Assembly: GCF_947497045.1 (NCBI RefSeq)
Contig: NZ_CANMEU010000002.1
Location: 62,001 to 126,000, forward strand
Source of the DNA: an uncultured Tateyamaria sp.
GTDB lineage: Bacteria > Pseudomonadota > Alphaproteobacteria > Rhodobacterales > Rhodobacteraceae
DNA length: 64,000 bases
Direction: 5' to 3'
The stretch's first letter is position 1, and each line of letters opens with the position of its first letter. Shown in pieces: positions 28,101 to 37,507 of the stretch. The position numbers and the translations under genes are program-made. The notes beneath the pieces were generated by a model that ran no database searches, was not told where the DNA came from, and saw only the letters and a program-made list of their open reading frames with translations.

Positions 28101-29105
28101 ATGTCGAACCCGCGCCCGGCCACACAGATCCCCCAAGAGATCGATAAGCCAAAGCATTTTGTCTTTGTCCTGCTTGAGAATTTCACATTGCTGAGTTTCG
28201 CCGCAGCCCTTGAAAGCCTGCGCATCGCCAACCGTATGGCCGAGCGCGAGCTTTACACCTGGCGCACCATTGGTGAGGGGGGGGATGTCGCCTATTCCTC
28301 TTCCGGGACCGGGTTCACGCTGGATGGTGATCTGGACGAGATCGGACGCGATGATGTGATCATGATATGCTCGGGCATCCACGTCCAAGAGGCCACCACC
28401 AAGCGCGTGCTTGGCTGGTTGCGTCGTGAAGCGCGCAAAGGCGTGCCTGTCGCGGGTCTGTGCACTGCTGCCTACACGTTGGCCAAGGCCGGTTTGCTGG
28501 ACGGCAAACGCGCCACCATTCATTGGGAAAACCAGGACAGCTTTGCCGAAGAGTTCCAAGAGGTCGAGTTGACCAAATCGGTCTTTGTGGTGGACGAAAA
28601 GCGGATGACCACCGCCGGAGGCACCTCGTCCATCGATCTGATGCTCAAGTTGATTGCGGATGACCACGACGAACATCTGGCCAATGCGGTGGCCGATCAG
28701 CTGATCTATTCCTCGATCCGCACCGATCAGGACACGCAGCGTCTGTCAGTGCCCACCCGCATCGGTGTGCGCCATCCCAAACTCAGCCAGGTCATTCAGA
28801 TCATGGAACAAAACATCGAAGAGCCGATCAGCCCTTCGATTCTGGCCAAGGATGTGGGCATGTCCACCCGCCAGCTTGAACGCCTGTTCCGACGCTATCT
28901 GAACCGCTCACCCAAGCGGTATTACATGGAGTTGCGCCTGCAAAAGGCGCGCAACCTGCTGATGCAGACGGATATGAGCGTGATCAATGTGGCACTGGCC
29001 TGCGGTTTTGCCAGCCCGTCGCATTTTTCCAAATGCTACCGCGCGCATTACAACACAACGCCCTACCGCGAGCGTGGCACCCATGCCGCGCGCCTGTCGA
29101 TCTGA
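28101..29105 (+). CDS. GlxA-type AraC family transcriptional regulator
   Basis: A 334-aa regulator with an N-terminal DJ-1/PfpI (glutamine-amidotransferase-like) domain (about residues 20-190, with AGLCTAAYTLAKAGLLDG) and a C-terminal pair of AraC helix-turn-helix motifs (SILAKDVGMSTRQLERLFRRYL and INVALACGFASPSHFSKCYR regions). The family includes regulators of betaine, carnitine and arginine catabolism, but the ligand here is unknown. The ATG at 28101 gives the usual start; AGGAA lies about 10 nt upstream. It is divergent from the DAHP synthase gene. Confidence 0.88.
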   Translation: MSNPRPATQIPQEIDKPKHFVFVLLENFTLLSFAAALESLRIANRMAERELYTWRTIGEGGDVAYSSSGTGFTLDGDLDEIGRDDVIMICSGIHVQEATTKRVLGWLRREARKGVPVAGLCTAAYTLAKAGLLDGKRATIHWENQDSFAEEFQEVELTKSVFVVDEKRMTTAGGTSSIDLMLKLIADDHDEHLANAVADQLIYSSIRTDQDTQRLSVPTRIGVRHPKLSQVIQIMEQNIEEPISPSILAKDVGMSTRQLERLFRRYLNRSPKRYYMELRLQKARNLLMQTDMSVINVALACGFASPSHFSKCYRAHYNTTPYRERGTHAARLSI

Positions 29106-29172
29106 GGACTGCCCCAAGATCGCCATGCCCTGACCCAATATTGGTCTGAAACGCACGCTACAGATTGTGCCC

Positions 29173-29337
29173 ATGACCCATAACATGTCCAACCCGCCCC
29201 GCCATATGCGCCTGTTCGAGTTGATGCGTCAAACCGCATTGGGCCATCAGGCTGCGACGTCTTCCGATCAGCGCCAAAACGCAGCAGAAGACTGGAAGAC
29301 CCTCAAGATTCAGGCGCTCCGCTCTTTGGAGCCGTGA
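29173..29337 (+). CDS. Possible small protein, 54 aa
   Basis: An open frame after the GlxA-type gene encodes 54 residues, starting MTHNMSNPPRHMRLFE and ending IQALRSLEP, amphipathic and without a known motif. There is no strong ribosome binding site, so it may not be expressed. The remaining sequence to 29595 holds only weak open frames on either strand with no recognisable domain; the whole stretch 29106-29595 may be untranslated. I cannot assign a function. Confidence 0.3.
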   Translation: MTHNMSNPPRHMRLFELMRQTALGHQAATSSDQRQNAAEDWKTLKIQALRSLEP

Positions 29338-29595
29338 CAGTTTCGCTAAAATTGGCGCTTGAATAGTATGTCTGTCGAGGCCGCGCTTAGCCTGACATTC
29401 AGCATCATGCCGTTTGATGTCGCCATGACCACATACCGCACGCATCCCGCTGGCCGCGCCCGTATCTTTGCCCTGTTGCATGATGACAGTGCGGCCCGAA
29501 ATACGACACGGCAGGTTGGCCCCGCAACGGATCATCAGGCAAGTCCGCGCGTCGCCCACACCCTGCAATAGCGCGCCATTGCGTCACTGATGCAC

Positions 29596-30327
29596 TCAGG
29601 TGCCTGCCTCGGCACCGCGAAACCCCGTCGCAACCACAAATTTCTCTGAACTGTCGGACCGCGATGCAGGTGGTTTGACGTTCGCCACCTTGGCAAACCG
29701 CTGTTTCAGCAGCTTTTGCAAGCTGCCCTCGGCCCCGCCCGCCAACACCTTGGCGACAAATGTGCCGCCATCTTCGAGCACGTCAAACGCGAAATAGGCC
29801 GCCGCCTCGCACAGCGAAATGATCCGCAAGTGGTCGGTCTGTTTGTGCCCCGAGGACGCGGCCGCCATGTCCGACATCACCACATCGGCCTTGCCGCCAA
29901 GCCATTCCTTGACCTTGAGGTCCGCGTCATCTTCCATGAAGTCAAGCTGGTGCAACTCGCACCCCGCAATCGGTTCCATTTCCTGCAAATCCACGCCCAG
30001 AATCGTGCCAACGGCCTTGCCCGAGCGTTCGCTCAGCGCATTGACCCGTTTGACAGCCACCTGACACCACCCCCCCGGAGCAGCCCCAAGGTCGACAACC
30101 CGCGCACCGGGCACGAGGAACCGAAACTTGTCGTCCAGTTCGAGGATCTTGTAAGCGGCACGGCCGCGATAGCCTTCGGCCTGGGCCCGTTTCACATAGG
30201 GGTCGTTCAACTGGCGTTGCAGCCAGCGGGTAGAGGACAGTTTGCGCCCGCGCGCACTCTTGACCTTGACCTTCAACTCGCGCTGGCCACGCCCGGATGT
30301 GTTCTTGCCTGTCGGGGTCTTGCCCAC
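29596..30327 (-). CDS. rlmE: 23S rRNA 2'-O-ribose U2552 methyltransferase
   Basis: A 243-aa FtsJ/RrmJ-type SAM methyltransferase that modifies the A-loop of 23S rRNA. The opening [20 protein letters not shown] region, [10 protein letters not shown], and the SAM motif [15 protein letters not shown] are diagnostic; the K-D-K-E tetrad is compatible (Asp in DVVMSDMA, Lys in FVAKVLAGG). A basic 25-residue N-terminal extension is common in alphaproteobacteria. It is 60 nt downstream of the ppx/gppA-like gene, a frequent pair. Confidence 0.95.
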   Translation of the reverse strand: MGKTPTGKNTSGRGQRELKVKVKSARGRKLSSTRWLQRQLNDPYVKRAQAEGYRGRAAYKILELDDKFRFLVPGARVVDLGAAPGGWCQVAVKRVNALSERSGKAVGTILGVDLQEMEPIAGCELHQLDFMEDDADLKVKEWLGGKADVVMSDMAAASSGHKQTDHLRIISLCEAAAYFAFDVLEDGGTFVAKVLAGGAEGSLQKLLKQRFAKVANVKPPASRSDSSEKFVVATGFRGAEAGT

Positions 30328-30387
30328 GATGTGCCGCCTTTCGCATATCAGGCACCCGCCCTACACCGGGGCGCGCACCGCTTCAAG

Positions 30388-31512
30388 TCAGACCGATTGT
30401 TCCTCAAGCACGCCGTCCGCGCTCATCTGCGCATAAAGCAGCCCCTCGCGCAGGCCCCGGTCCGCCACCGAAAGCCGGTCGGTCGGCCAGCAACGCATGA
30501 GCGCCTGCAAGATCGCGGCCCCCGACATGATTAGCGCATGCCGATCCGAGCCGATGCGTGGGTCGGCCCGCCGCCCGCCCGGCCCCATGCTCAGGTAGGA
30601 GCGGATCACCGCATCAATCTGCTCGGACGTCATACGCAGCCCATCGACCTTGGTGCGGTCATAGCGTTTGAGGCCCAGATGCGAGGCCGCGACGGTTGTC
30701 ACCGTTCCGGACGTGCCCACGATCTGAAATCGCTCGGTCAGTTCGGTGTCATGATAGGGGGCGAAATCGGCGAGGTTTTCTTCGAAATACCAGCTCATCA
30801 GCGCGAACCGGGCGGCATCGTCCTCAACATCGTTGAACTGTTCGCGCAAGGTTGCAACCCCAAGGGGCACGCTGATCCAGTCGACCACGCGCGCCTCGGG
30901 AATATTCGTCACCGCCTGCACGAAGCCGGAATGCAGGCGCATGATCGCTTGGGGGCGGTCCGGTCCGGGCACACGGGACAGGTCAATCCAGACCAGTTCG
31001 GTCGATCCGCCCCCGATATCAACCACCAGCAGGTTCTCTGTCTTGGGGCTGACCAGCGGCGCACAGGAGATCACGGCCAGCCGCGCCTCTTCCTCGGTTT
31101 CGATGATATCAAGGCGCAGGCCGGTTTCGCGGTGCACCCGGTTGATGAAGTCCCTGGCATTGGCGGCGCGCCGACAGGCCTCGGTCGCCACCAGCCGCAT
31201 GCGCTGGACGTTGTGGCGTTTCAGCTTTTGCTGACAGATCCGCAGCGCCTGCACCGTGCGCGTCATGGATCCCCGCGACAACAGCCCCGAGCGTTCAAGC
31301 CCCAGCCCCAACTGCACCGATTTCGAGAAACTGTCGACAACGTGAAACCCCGCGCCTCGCGGCTCGGCGATCAGCATACGACAACTGTTCGTGCCCAGAT
31401 CCAGCGCGGCATAAAGCTCGGGCGATCCTGGGGCACGCGGCACGGGCTGGGACAGATGCGGCCTGTCCCGCTTTTGTTGCGCGCCCGCACCATGGGGACG
31501 CTTTGGCGCCAT
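30388..31512 (-). CDS. Ppx/GppA family exopolyphosphatase
   Basis: A 374-aa ASKHA-fold phosphatase. The phosphate-binding motifs LDLGTNSCRMLI (near residue 35) and VDIGGGSTELVW are both present, as is ETEEEARLAV. It hydrolyses polyphosphate and/or pppGpp; the single two-domain form without the C-terminal HD domain is typical of alphaproteobacteria. The ATG at 31512 follows AAAGGCG; a basic, Pro-rich N-terminal segment of about 30 residues precedes the catalytic domain. It is co-oriented with rlmE and probably co-transcribed. Confidence 0.9.
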   Translation of the reverse strand: MAPKRPHGAGAQQKRDRPHLSQPVPRAPGSPELYAALDLGTNSCRMLIAEPRGAGFHVVDSFSKSVQLGLGLERSGLLSRGSMTRTVQALRICQQKLKRHNVQRMRLVATEACRRAANARDFINRVHRETGLRLDIIETEEEARLAVISCAPLVSPKTENLLVVDIGGGSTELVWIDLSRVPGPDRPQAIMRLHSGFVQAVTNIPEARVVDWISVPLGVATLREQFNDVEDDAARFALMSWYFEENLADFAPYHDTELTERFQIVGTSGTVTTVAASHLGLKRYDRTKVDGLRMTSEQIDAVIRSYLSMGPGGRRADPRIGSDRHALIMSGAAILQALMRCWPTDRLSVADRGLREGLLYAQMSADGVLEEQSV

Positions 31513-31785
31513 CTTGATGCGCCTTTCATATCGAGTTGTCTTGACGATATGGGCTACGCGCAATCCGCGCAAGTGGCTTCATCTATTGTGACATAGACTG
31601 CCCGCCGGGCTGATATTCTTTATGAACCCTTTGACGTTGATCAGGCAGCGCAATCGGCGTTACCCATGCCCGGTCGGTCCCCCTGCCCACTCCCGCGTCG
31701 CAACCGTCTTCGCATTTGTCGAAAACAGCCCGCGACGAGCGGGATCTGGCTTGTATGGAGGACCAACCGACCGAGGAGGAATCAG

Positions 31786-32082
31786 ATGCCTGACGTCACC
31801 ATCGTCTACTGGCGCGACATCCCGGCCCAAGTGATTGTGGGCAAGGGCCGCCGTGGCTCAAAGCGGCAACTGCCCGAACGGTTTGAACAGGCCATTGACC
31901 GCGCCGCAATGAAGGTGAACGCCAAGGATGCGGATGCCTATCTGGCTGAGTGGCGCAAGGCGGACCCCTATCCGATGGAGGGCGAGCCTGATGCCGTCGC
32001 TGACGCCGAAGCCACCCGTCTGGACACCGAATATGACACCGCGCGCATCAAGGCGCTGATCGACAACGAAGGCTGGGCCTGA
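31786..32082 (+). CDS. Virulence-factor-domain small protein
   Basis: A 98-aa protein, MPDVTIVYWRDIPAQV at the start with GRRGSKRQLPERFEQAID following, which matches the short family annotated as virulence factor (PF13769) in alphaproteobacteria. Its biochemical role is unknown. A strong GAGGAGGA lies before the ATG. It is the first gene of a three-gene run with the methylenetetrahydrofolate reductase-like and methyltetrahydrofolate methyltransferase genes, so a role linked to folate one-carbon chemistry is a fair inference. Confidence 0.75.
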   Translation: MPDVTIVYWRDIPAQVIVGKGRRGSKRQLPERFEQAIDRAAMKVNAKDADAYLAEWRKADPYPMEGEPDAVADAEATRLDTEYDTARIKALIDNEGWA

Positions 32083-32111
32083 CCCACCCGCTCACTGCGA
32101 AAGGTGCCGCC

Positions 32112-33038
32112 ATGGCATTGTTGAACTTCAAGAAAGACGACGGCCCCCTGCCCGGCACCCTGTCCCCCGAGGTCGAGGCATTTCTGGACGGCTATTCCAT
32201 CGAGGTGATGCCGCGCACGGCCGAAAAGGTTGCTGATTTCCGCGCGCTTCTGCCTGTGGGCACCCGCGTCTACATCGCCCATATCGAAGGCACCCCGATC
32301 GAGGATATGGTGGCCACTGCCAAGCGCCTCAATGCCGAAGGCTTCCCGGTGATGCCCCACTTCCCGGCCCGCATCATCAAGGACACCGCCACCCTGAAAG
32401 ACTGGATTGCTCGCTATCAGGGTGAGGCGAATGTGGATCAGGCCCTTTTGCTGGCGGGTGGCGTCGATCAGCCTCACGGTGATTTTCACAGCTCCATGCA
32501 GTTGATGGAAACCGGGGCCTTTGATGCTGCCGGGTTCAAGCACCTGCATGTTGCAGGCCACCCCGAAGGCAACAAGGATATCGACCCCACCGGCGGCACC
32601 GCCATGGTTGACGAGGCGCTGCGCTGGAAACAGGATTTTGCCAATCGCACCGACGCCAAGATGGCGATTGCCACGCAGTTCGCGTTTGAGGCGGCGCCGA
32701 TTATCGCCTGGGCCGACAGCCTCAAGGCTGCGGGCATCGACCTGCCCATCCATATCGGCATCGCAGGTCCCGCCAAGTTGCAGACCATGATCAAGTTCGC
32801 CATCGCCTGCGGTGTCGGTCCGTCCCTCAAAGTGCTGCAAAAGCGGGCCAAGGATGTGACCAAGCTGTTGTTGCCGTTCTCCCCCGCCGAGGTGATCTCG
32901 GATCTGGCGGCGCACAAGGCGGCCAACCCCGGTTTCAACATCGCCCAGGTCCATTTCTTCCCCCTTGGCGGCATCAAGACCAACGCCCATTGGGCCATCG
33001 AAAACGGGGGCCGCGCCGCGGTCCCGGCCAACGCCTAA
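32112..33038 (+). CDS. Methylenetetrahydrofolate reductase family protein
   Basis: A 308-aa TIM-barrel protein of the MetF family: SIEVMPRTAEKV at the front, LLLAGGVDQPHGDF in the middle, HPEGNKD, and the FAN-D-like MAIATQFAFEA and PIHIGIAGPAKL segments, matching the FAD/substrate regions of methylenetetrahydrofolate reductases. It would interconvert 5,10-methylene-THF and 5-methyl-THF. It lies between the virulence-factor-domain gene and a methyltetrahydrofolate:corrinoid methyltransferase gene, 15 nt from the latter. It diverges from enterobacterial MetF, so it may serve catabolic methyl-group oxidation rather than methionine synthesis. Confidence 0.85.
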   Translation: MALLNFKKDDGPLPGTLSPEVEAFLDGYSIEVMPRTAEKVADFRALLPVGTRVYIAHIEGTPIEDMVATAKRLNAEGFPVMPHFPARIIKDTATLKDWIARYQGEANVDQALLLAGGVDQPHGDFHSSMQLMETGAFDAAGFKHLHVAGHPEGNKDIDPTGGTAMVDEALRWKQDFANRTDAKMAIATQFAFEAAPIIAWADSLKAAGIDLPIHIGIAGPAKLQTMIKFAIACGVGPSLKVLQKRAKDVTKLLLPFSPAEVISDLAAHKAANPGFNIAQVHFFPLGGIKTNAHWAIENGGRAAVPANA

Positions 33039-33053
33039 AAGGACTGCCCATTC

Positions 33054-34133
33054 ATGGTACGCACCATCGTCGAATCCAAATCCAAGACGGCCGTGATCGG
33101 CTTTGACCAGCCTTTTGCCGTGATTGGAGAGCGGATCAACCCCACCGGGCGCAAGGTCCTGAACGAAGAGCTGGAGCGCGGCGATTTCTCTCGCGTTGAG
33201 GCCGATGCGATTGCGCAGGTGGCCGCAGGGGCCACGATCCTCGACATCAACTCAGGGGCCGTGTTCTCAAACAAAATGGCCGAAGACCCGCGCTATGCCG
33301 ACAACAACTTTGTCGAACCCACCTTGATGAAAGAGCTGGTGGAACGCGTGCAGGCCGTCACCGATTGCCCGCTTTGCATCGACAGCTCGGTCCCCGGTGC
33401 GCTTGAAAATGGTCTGGCTGCCGCCGAGGGGCGCCCCCTGCTCAACTCCGTCACCGGTGAAGAAGAGCGCCTTGATCTGGTCCTGCCCCTCGTCAAGAAA
33501 TACAACGTCCCCGTTGTCGCAATTTCCAACGACGACACCGGCATTTCCGAGGACCCCGACGTGCGCTTTGCCGTCGCCAAGAAGATCGTGGAACGCGCTG
33601 CCGATTTCGGCATTCCGGCCCATGATATCGTCGTTGATCCGCTTGTGATGCCGATTGGAGCCATGGGCACGGCGGGTTTGCAGGTGTTCACCCTTGTGCG
33701 CCGTCTGCGTGAAGAATTGGGGGTCAATACGACCTGTGGTGCCTCCAACATCTCCTTTGGCCTGCCCAACCGCCATGGCATCAACAACGCCTTTCTTCCG
33801 ATGGCGATGGGCGCGGGCATGACCTCTGCCATTATGAACCCTGTTGCCCTGCCCGTTGGCCCCACCAAGATCGCAGAAAAGCGCGCAGAGATCGAGGCCG
33901 CGGGGATTATCCTGCCCGAGGGCATGGACGATGAGGCACTGGTGCAGATGTTCGGTCTTGGCTCCACCAAACCCCGTGCAGGCAAGGAAATGGAAGCGAT
34001 CCGCGCCGCCAATTTCCTGACCAACAATGACGAGGGTGGCGGCGAGTGGATCAAGTTCAACCGGATGCCCCCCAAGGCCGGTCAGGAAGGACGCGGCCGG
34101 GCGGGTCGCAGTGGCGGTCGTCGACGCGGCTAG
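33054..34133 (+). CDS. Methyltetrahydrofolate:corrinoid methyltransferase (pterin-binding, MtrH-like)
   Basis: A 359-aa pterin-binding TIM barrel. VIGERINPTGRK opens the domain, then GATILDINSGA, LCIDSSVPGALE, LLNSVTGEE and the TTCGASNISFGLPNRH segment typical of AcsE/MtrH-like methyltransferases. These move methyl groups between a corrinoid protein and tetrahydrofolate. The C-terminus is a short basic Gly/Arg-rich tail. A terminator hairpin begins 23 bp after its stop, closing the three-gene operon. Confidence 0.9.
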   Translation: MVRTIVESKSKTAVIGFDQPFAVIGERINPTGRKVLNEELERGDFSRVEADAIAQVAAGATILDINSGAVFSNKMAEDPRYADNNFVEPTLMKELVERVQAVTDCPLCIDSSVPGALENGLAAAEGRPLLNSVTGEEERLDLVLPLVKKYNVPVVAISNDDTGISEDPDVRFAVAKKIVERAADFGIPAHDIVVDPLVMPIGAMGTAGLQVFTLVRRLREELGVNTTCGASNISFGLPNRHGINNAFLPMAMGAGMTSAIMNPVALPVGPTKIAEKRAEIEAAGIILPEGMDDEALVQMFGLGSTKPRAGKEMEAIRAANFLTNNDEGGGEWIKFNRMPPKAGQEGRGRAGRSGGRRRG

Positions 34134-34156
34134 GTCATCGTTAGTTAAAATTATTG

Positions 34157-34189
34157 AAACCCGCGCTTGGATCGAGCGCGGGTTTTTTT
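34157..34189 (+). terminator. Rho-independent terminator after the one-carbon operon
   Basis: A perfect 11-bp stem AAACCCGCGCT/AGCGCGGGTTT (34157-34167 with 34175-34185) and a 7-nt loop are followed by a run of T to 34189. It ends the transcript of the three-gene folate operon and insulates the chemotaxis operon that starts about 110 bp further on. Confidence 0.95.
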
Positions 34190-34297
34190 GTGCGCTTTAC
34201 GCCACCTTAACACAGCGTCCGCTACACCGATGACGACTTGGTTTTTGGCGAAAGGTCGGTCTGTTGAAACCGTATTTTGTGTGGGTGCGTGTGCCCT

Positions 34298-34576
34298 ATG
34301 TCTGACGTGGTGGTGCTGCCTGCCCGGCTGGATGTGACAGGTGTGGGGGATGTGCATGCGCATCTGCGCGCTGTTGCTGCGGGCGGTGTGGTTCGCGTGG
34401 ATGCGTCAAATGTGACCCATATGGGGGCACTGGGCGCGCAATTGCTGCTCAGCGCGGGTAAGACGGCGCGCGATGCTGGTGGGGGTCTCGACCTCGTCCA
34501 TGTGTCGGCGCGCGCTCTGGACCAACTGGCCGACATGGGGCTGACCCCGGAGAATTTGATGGAGGGTGCGACATGA
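34298..34576 (+). CDS. STAS domain protein, CheS-like
   Basis: A 92-aa protein with a STAS-like fold: VVVLPARLDVTGVGDVHAHL, then GGVVRVDASNVTHMGALGAQLLLSA with the conserved Asp-Ala-Ser strand end. It is the first gene of the che operon, followed directly (ATGA overlap) by cheY1. The rhizobial che operon opens with a similarly sized gene before cheY1 whose product, CheS, binds CheA and helps dephosphorylate CheY1. A CheS role is inferred from size and position. The ribosome binding site is weak. Confidence 0.7.
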   Translation: MSDVVVLPARLDVTGVGDVHAHLRAVAAGGVVRVDASNVTHMGALGAQLLLSAGKTARDAGGGLDLVHVSARALDQLADMGLTPENLMEGAT

Positions 34577-34938
34577 ATCTTGAAGTTCTGGCTGTGGATG
34601 ACAGCCGCACAATGCGCGACATGATCCGACTGGCGCTCGAACCTGCCGGATTTCGGGTTCATACCGCAGATGATGGCGTGCACGGGACCGAAGTGTTGGC
34701 CGGCATCACACCCGACGTGATCATCACAGATATCAATATGCCCCGGATGGATGGGTTCGGATTTATTGACGCGGTGCGCGACCAAATCGGGCATCGAACA
34801 ACCCCCATTCTGGTTCTGACGACCGAAGCGGCCCCTGAACTGAAAATGCGCGCCCGCGCAGCGGGTGCAACGGGCTGGATTGTAAAACCATTTGATCCGT
34901 CGAAACTGGTCAAAGCGCTACAAATGGTTGCCGGATAG
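34573..34938 (+). CDS. cheY: Chemotaxis response regulator CheY (CheY1-like)
   Basis: A single-domain receiver, 121 aa. The acidic pair lies in VLAVDDSRTMRDM, the phospho-acceptor Asp in VIITDINMP, Thr in LVLTTEA and Lys in WIVKPFDP. The start VDDSRTMRDMIRLAL is very close to the rhizobial CheY1 type, which serves as a phosphate sink. It overlaps the STAS gene by 4 nt and lies 9 nt before cheA. Confidence 0.93.
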   Translation: MNLEVLAVDDSRTMRDMIRLALEPAGFRVHTADDGVHGTEVLAGITPDVIITDINMPRMDGFGFIDAVRDQIGHRTTPILVLTTEAAPELKMRARAAGATGWIVKPFDPSKLVKALQMVAG

Positions 34939-34947
34939 GATCATCAG

Positions 34948-37047
34948 ATGACCATGCCCGATCCCATGGCAGAAATCAGGGCCTCTTTCTTTGTCGAATG
35001 CGATGAATTGCTTGAGGCGATGCAGGATGGTCTGCAAGCCATGGAAGACGGCACAGATGATGCCGAAACGATCCATGTGGTCTTTCGCGCAGTTCACTCG
35101 ATCAAAGGCGGGGCTGGCGCGTTTGGCCTTGAGGCGTTGGTGCGCTTTTCGCACCGCTACGAAACGGTCCTCGACAGGGTGCGCAGCGGTGATCTTGGTG
35201 TTGAGGCCGGGCTGTTGAAGCATTTCTTCCGCGCAGCAGACCACCTGTCAGACCTTGTGCGTGCAAGCCGGGACGAAATCAAGGTCCCGTCCGGCGCAGG
35301 TGAGGCCATATTGGCAGAACTGAACGCGCATATCGGGGCGGATGTGACCCCGGACGAGGTCGAGCCCGAGATCGAGTTTCAGCCCACGGGCCTGACCCTC
35401 GATCTTGATGTCGACCTGCCACCTTTGAACGACCCGCCGCGGGCACCGCAGTTCAAGATCTGCTTTACCCCCGATGCCGAGATGTTTGACACGGGCAATG
35501 ATGTCTTTCCGATCCTGCGGTCTGTGGCGGCTTTGGGCGCATGCGATATCCGATGTGATACGGCGCGGGTGCCCGCACTGTCCGACATTGTGCCGGAAAC
35601 GTCATACCTGTCATGGACGATTCTGCTGACAAGCGATGTGGACGAGGCCGAAGTCGCCTCCGTCTTTGAATTCGTCGAAGGGCTTTGCAAGCTGCGCATT
35701 GAACGGGTCGCAGGTTCAGACACCGCAGACGCCCCCCCTCCGCCGCCCCTTGCGGACGAGGATGTTAGCCGCCTCCCTGAGCCTGAAGCTGACAGGCCCA
35801 AAATCGAACAGCCCCCACAGCGCACCGCACCTGCAGCCACAAAGTCAGTGGTGCGCGTAGATCTGGATCGTATCGAACGCCTAGTCAATCTGGTCGGCGA
35901 GCTGGTGATCAATCAGGCGATGCTGGCCCAAAGCCTGCAAAGCGCCGGATTGTCTCCGCACTCGAATGCAATGAACGGACTGGAGGAATTTCAGCGTCTC
36001 ACGCGCGATATTCAGGACAGCGTGATGATGATCCGGGCTCAGCCCGTCAAACCGCTGTTTCAACGGATGTCCCGCATCGTGCGCGAGGCGTCCACAGCCG
36101 TGAACAAGGATGTGCGACTGATCACGGACGGCGAAACCACCGAGGTCGACAAAACAGTGATCGAACGGCTTGCCGATCCGCTGACCCATATGATCCGAAA
36201 TGCCGTTGATCACGGGCTGGAGCCGACACATGAACGCCTGGCAAATGGCAAAGCCGCCCAGGGGCATGTGACACTCAGCGCCGCGCATCGCTCGGGTCGC
36301 GTGATCATCGAGGTCAGCGACGATGGTGGCGGCATAAATCGGCCCCGTGTCCTGCAAGTCGCGATGGACAAGGGGTTGATACCCCCGGATGCGGTCTTGT
36401 CAGAAAGTGAGATCGACAACCTCCTGTTTTTACCCGGATTCTCGACGGCTGACACGGTGTCTGACTTATCGGGGCGCGGTGTCGGGATGGACGTGGTGCG
36501 CACAGCGATCCAATCCCTTGGGGGGCGTATTTCGATCACCTCGACCCCCGATCTTGGCACGACATTTTCGATTTCGCTGCCTCTCACACTGGCCGTACTG
36601 GATGGCATGGTCATAGAAGTCGCAGGCGAAACGCTGGTCCTGCCGCTGAACGTGGTTGCGGAGACTGTGACGCTGTCAGCAAGCACCCTTGACGCAGTCC
36701 AGCCGGGGCTGGATGTGGTGCGGGTCCGGGGTGGGCTGGTGCCCTTGTTCGACCTTGGCTACCTCCTTGGCTACCGCGCGCGCAAAGACAGCTATATCGA
36801 CGGCGTTGCGTTGCTGATTACCCATGATGATGGCTCCCAGGGCGCGCTTGTCGTGGACGAGATCCAAGATCAACGCCAGGTCGTGATCAAGGGACTGGAC
36901 GACACATTTTACCGCGCACCCGGCATTGCCGCCGCAACCATCCTTGGCGATGGGCAGATAGCCCTGATCCTGGACCCGTCAGACATTATTGCCCAGGCGG
37001 GCGATCCCCCGCACAACAGATCCCAAAAGACGCGAATGGAGGCATAA
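34948..37047 (+). CDS. cheA: Chemotaxis histidine kinase CheA
   Basis: A 699-aa kinase. The HPt domain has the phosphorylated His50 in RAVHSIKGGAGAFG. A Pro-rich linker near residues 255-300 precedes the dimerisation helices (LVNLVGELVINQAML), the HATPase domain (N box IRNAVDHGLE, G2 box GRGVGMDVVR) and a CheW-like C-terminal domain. It autophosphorylates under control of chemoreceptors and passes phosphate to the CheY proteins and CheB. No receptor gene is in the window. Confidence 0.97.
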   Translation: MTMPDPMAEIRASFFVECDELLEAMQDGLQAMEDGTDDAETIHVVFRAVHSIKGGAGAFGLEALVRFSHRYETVLDRVRSGDLGVEAGLLKHFFRAADHLSDLVRASRDEIKVPSGAGEAILAELNAHIGADVTPDEVEPEIEFQPTGLTLDLDVDLPPLNDPPRAPQFKICFTPDAEMFDTGNDVFPILRSVAALGACDIRCDTARVPALSDIVPETSYLSWTILLTSDVDEAEVASVFEFVEGLCKLRIERVAGSDTADAPPPPPLADEDVSRLPEPEADRPKIEQPPQRTAPAATKSVVRVDLDRIERLVNLVGELVINQAMLAQSLQSAGLSPHSNAMNGLEEFQRLTRDIQDSVMMIRAQPVKPLFQRMSRIVREASTAVNKDVRLITDGETTEVDKTVIERLADPLTHMIRNAVDHGLEPTHERLANGKAAQGHVTLSAAHRSGRVIIEVSDDGGGINRPRVLQVAMDKGLIPPDAVLSESEIDNLLFLPGFSTADTVSDLSGRGVGMDVVRTAIQSLGGRISITSTPDLGTTFSISLPLTLAVLDGMVIEVAGETLVLPLNVVAETVTLSASTLDAVQPGLDVVRVRGGLVPLFDLGYLLGYRARKDSYIDGVALLITHDDGSQGALVVDEIQDQRQVVIKGLDDTFYRAPGIAAATILGDGQIALILDPSDIIAQAGDPPHNRSQKTRMEA

Positions 37048-37048
37048 G

Positions 37049-37507
37049 ATGGAAGAGCCGCAAACATCCCAGTCCGTGGAGCTCCTCACGTTCGAGTTGG
37101 GAGAGCACGAATACGCCCTTGATATAATGTGCGTGCGCGAAATTCGGGGCTGGGCCAAGGCCACTCCCCTGCCCCATGCGCCCAGCTTTATGCGCGGCGT
37201 GATAAACTTGCGCGGGGCGGTTTTGCCGGTGATGGATTTGGGGGAACGATTGGGCCTGCCGACCCGCCCGCATTGCGATCGCAATGTAATCATCGTCGTC
37301 AGTTTCAAAGAGACAATGACGGGTCTTTTGGTCGATGCGGTGTCTGACATCATTGCCTTGTCGCCGGACGCCTTGCAGCCCCCCCCGGATGCCGCCAACT
37401 ATGGTGCCCAAACGGTCGTGAAGGCGCTGACCCTTATCGAAGATCGCATGATCCGGGTGCTCGACCTGAACAATATCGTCGTCCTTTCCCAGGGCGAGGC
37501 CGCCTGA
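37049..37507 (+). CDS. cheW: Chemotaxis adaptor CheW
   Basis: A 152-aa single CheW domain (LTFELGEHEYALDIMCVREIRGW is the family start, here cited by ELGEHEYALDI; MRGVINLRGAVLPVMDL follows). It couples CheA to chemoreceptors. The ATG at 37049 has GGAGG upstream and lies 1 nt after the cheA stop; the gene overlaps cheR by TGATG. Confidence 0.96.
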   Translation: MEEPQTSQSVELLTFELGEHEYALDIMCVREIRGWAKATPLPHAPSFMRGVINLRGAVLPVMDLGERLGLPTRPHCDRNVIIVVSFKETMTGLLVDAVSDIIALSPDALQPPPDAANYGAQTVVKALTLIEDRMIRVLDLNNIVVLSQGEAA

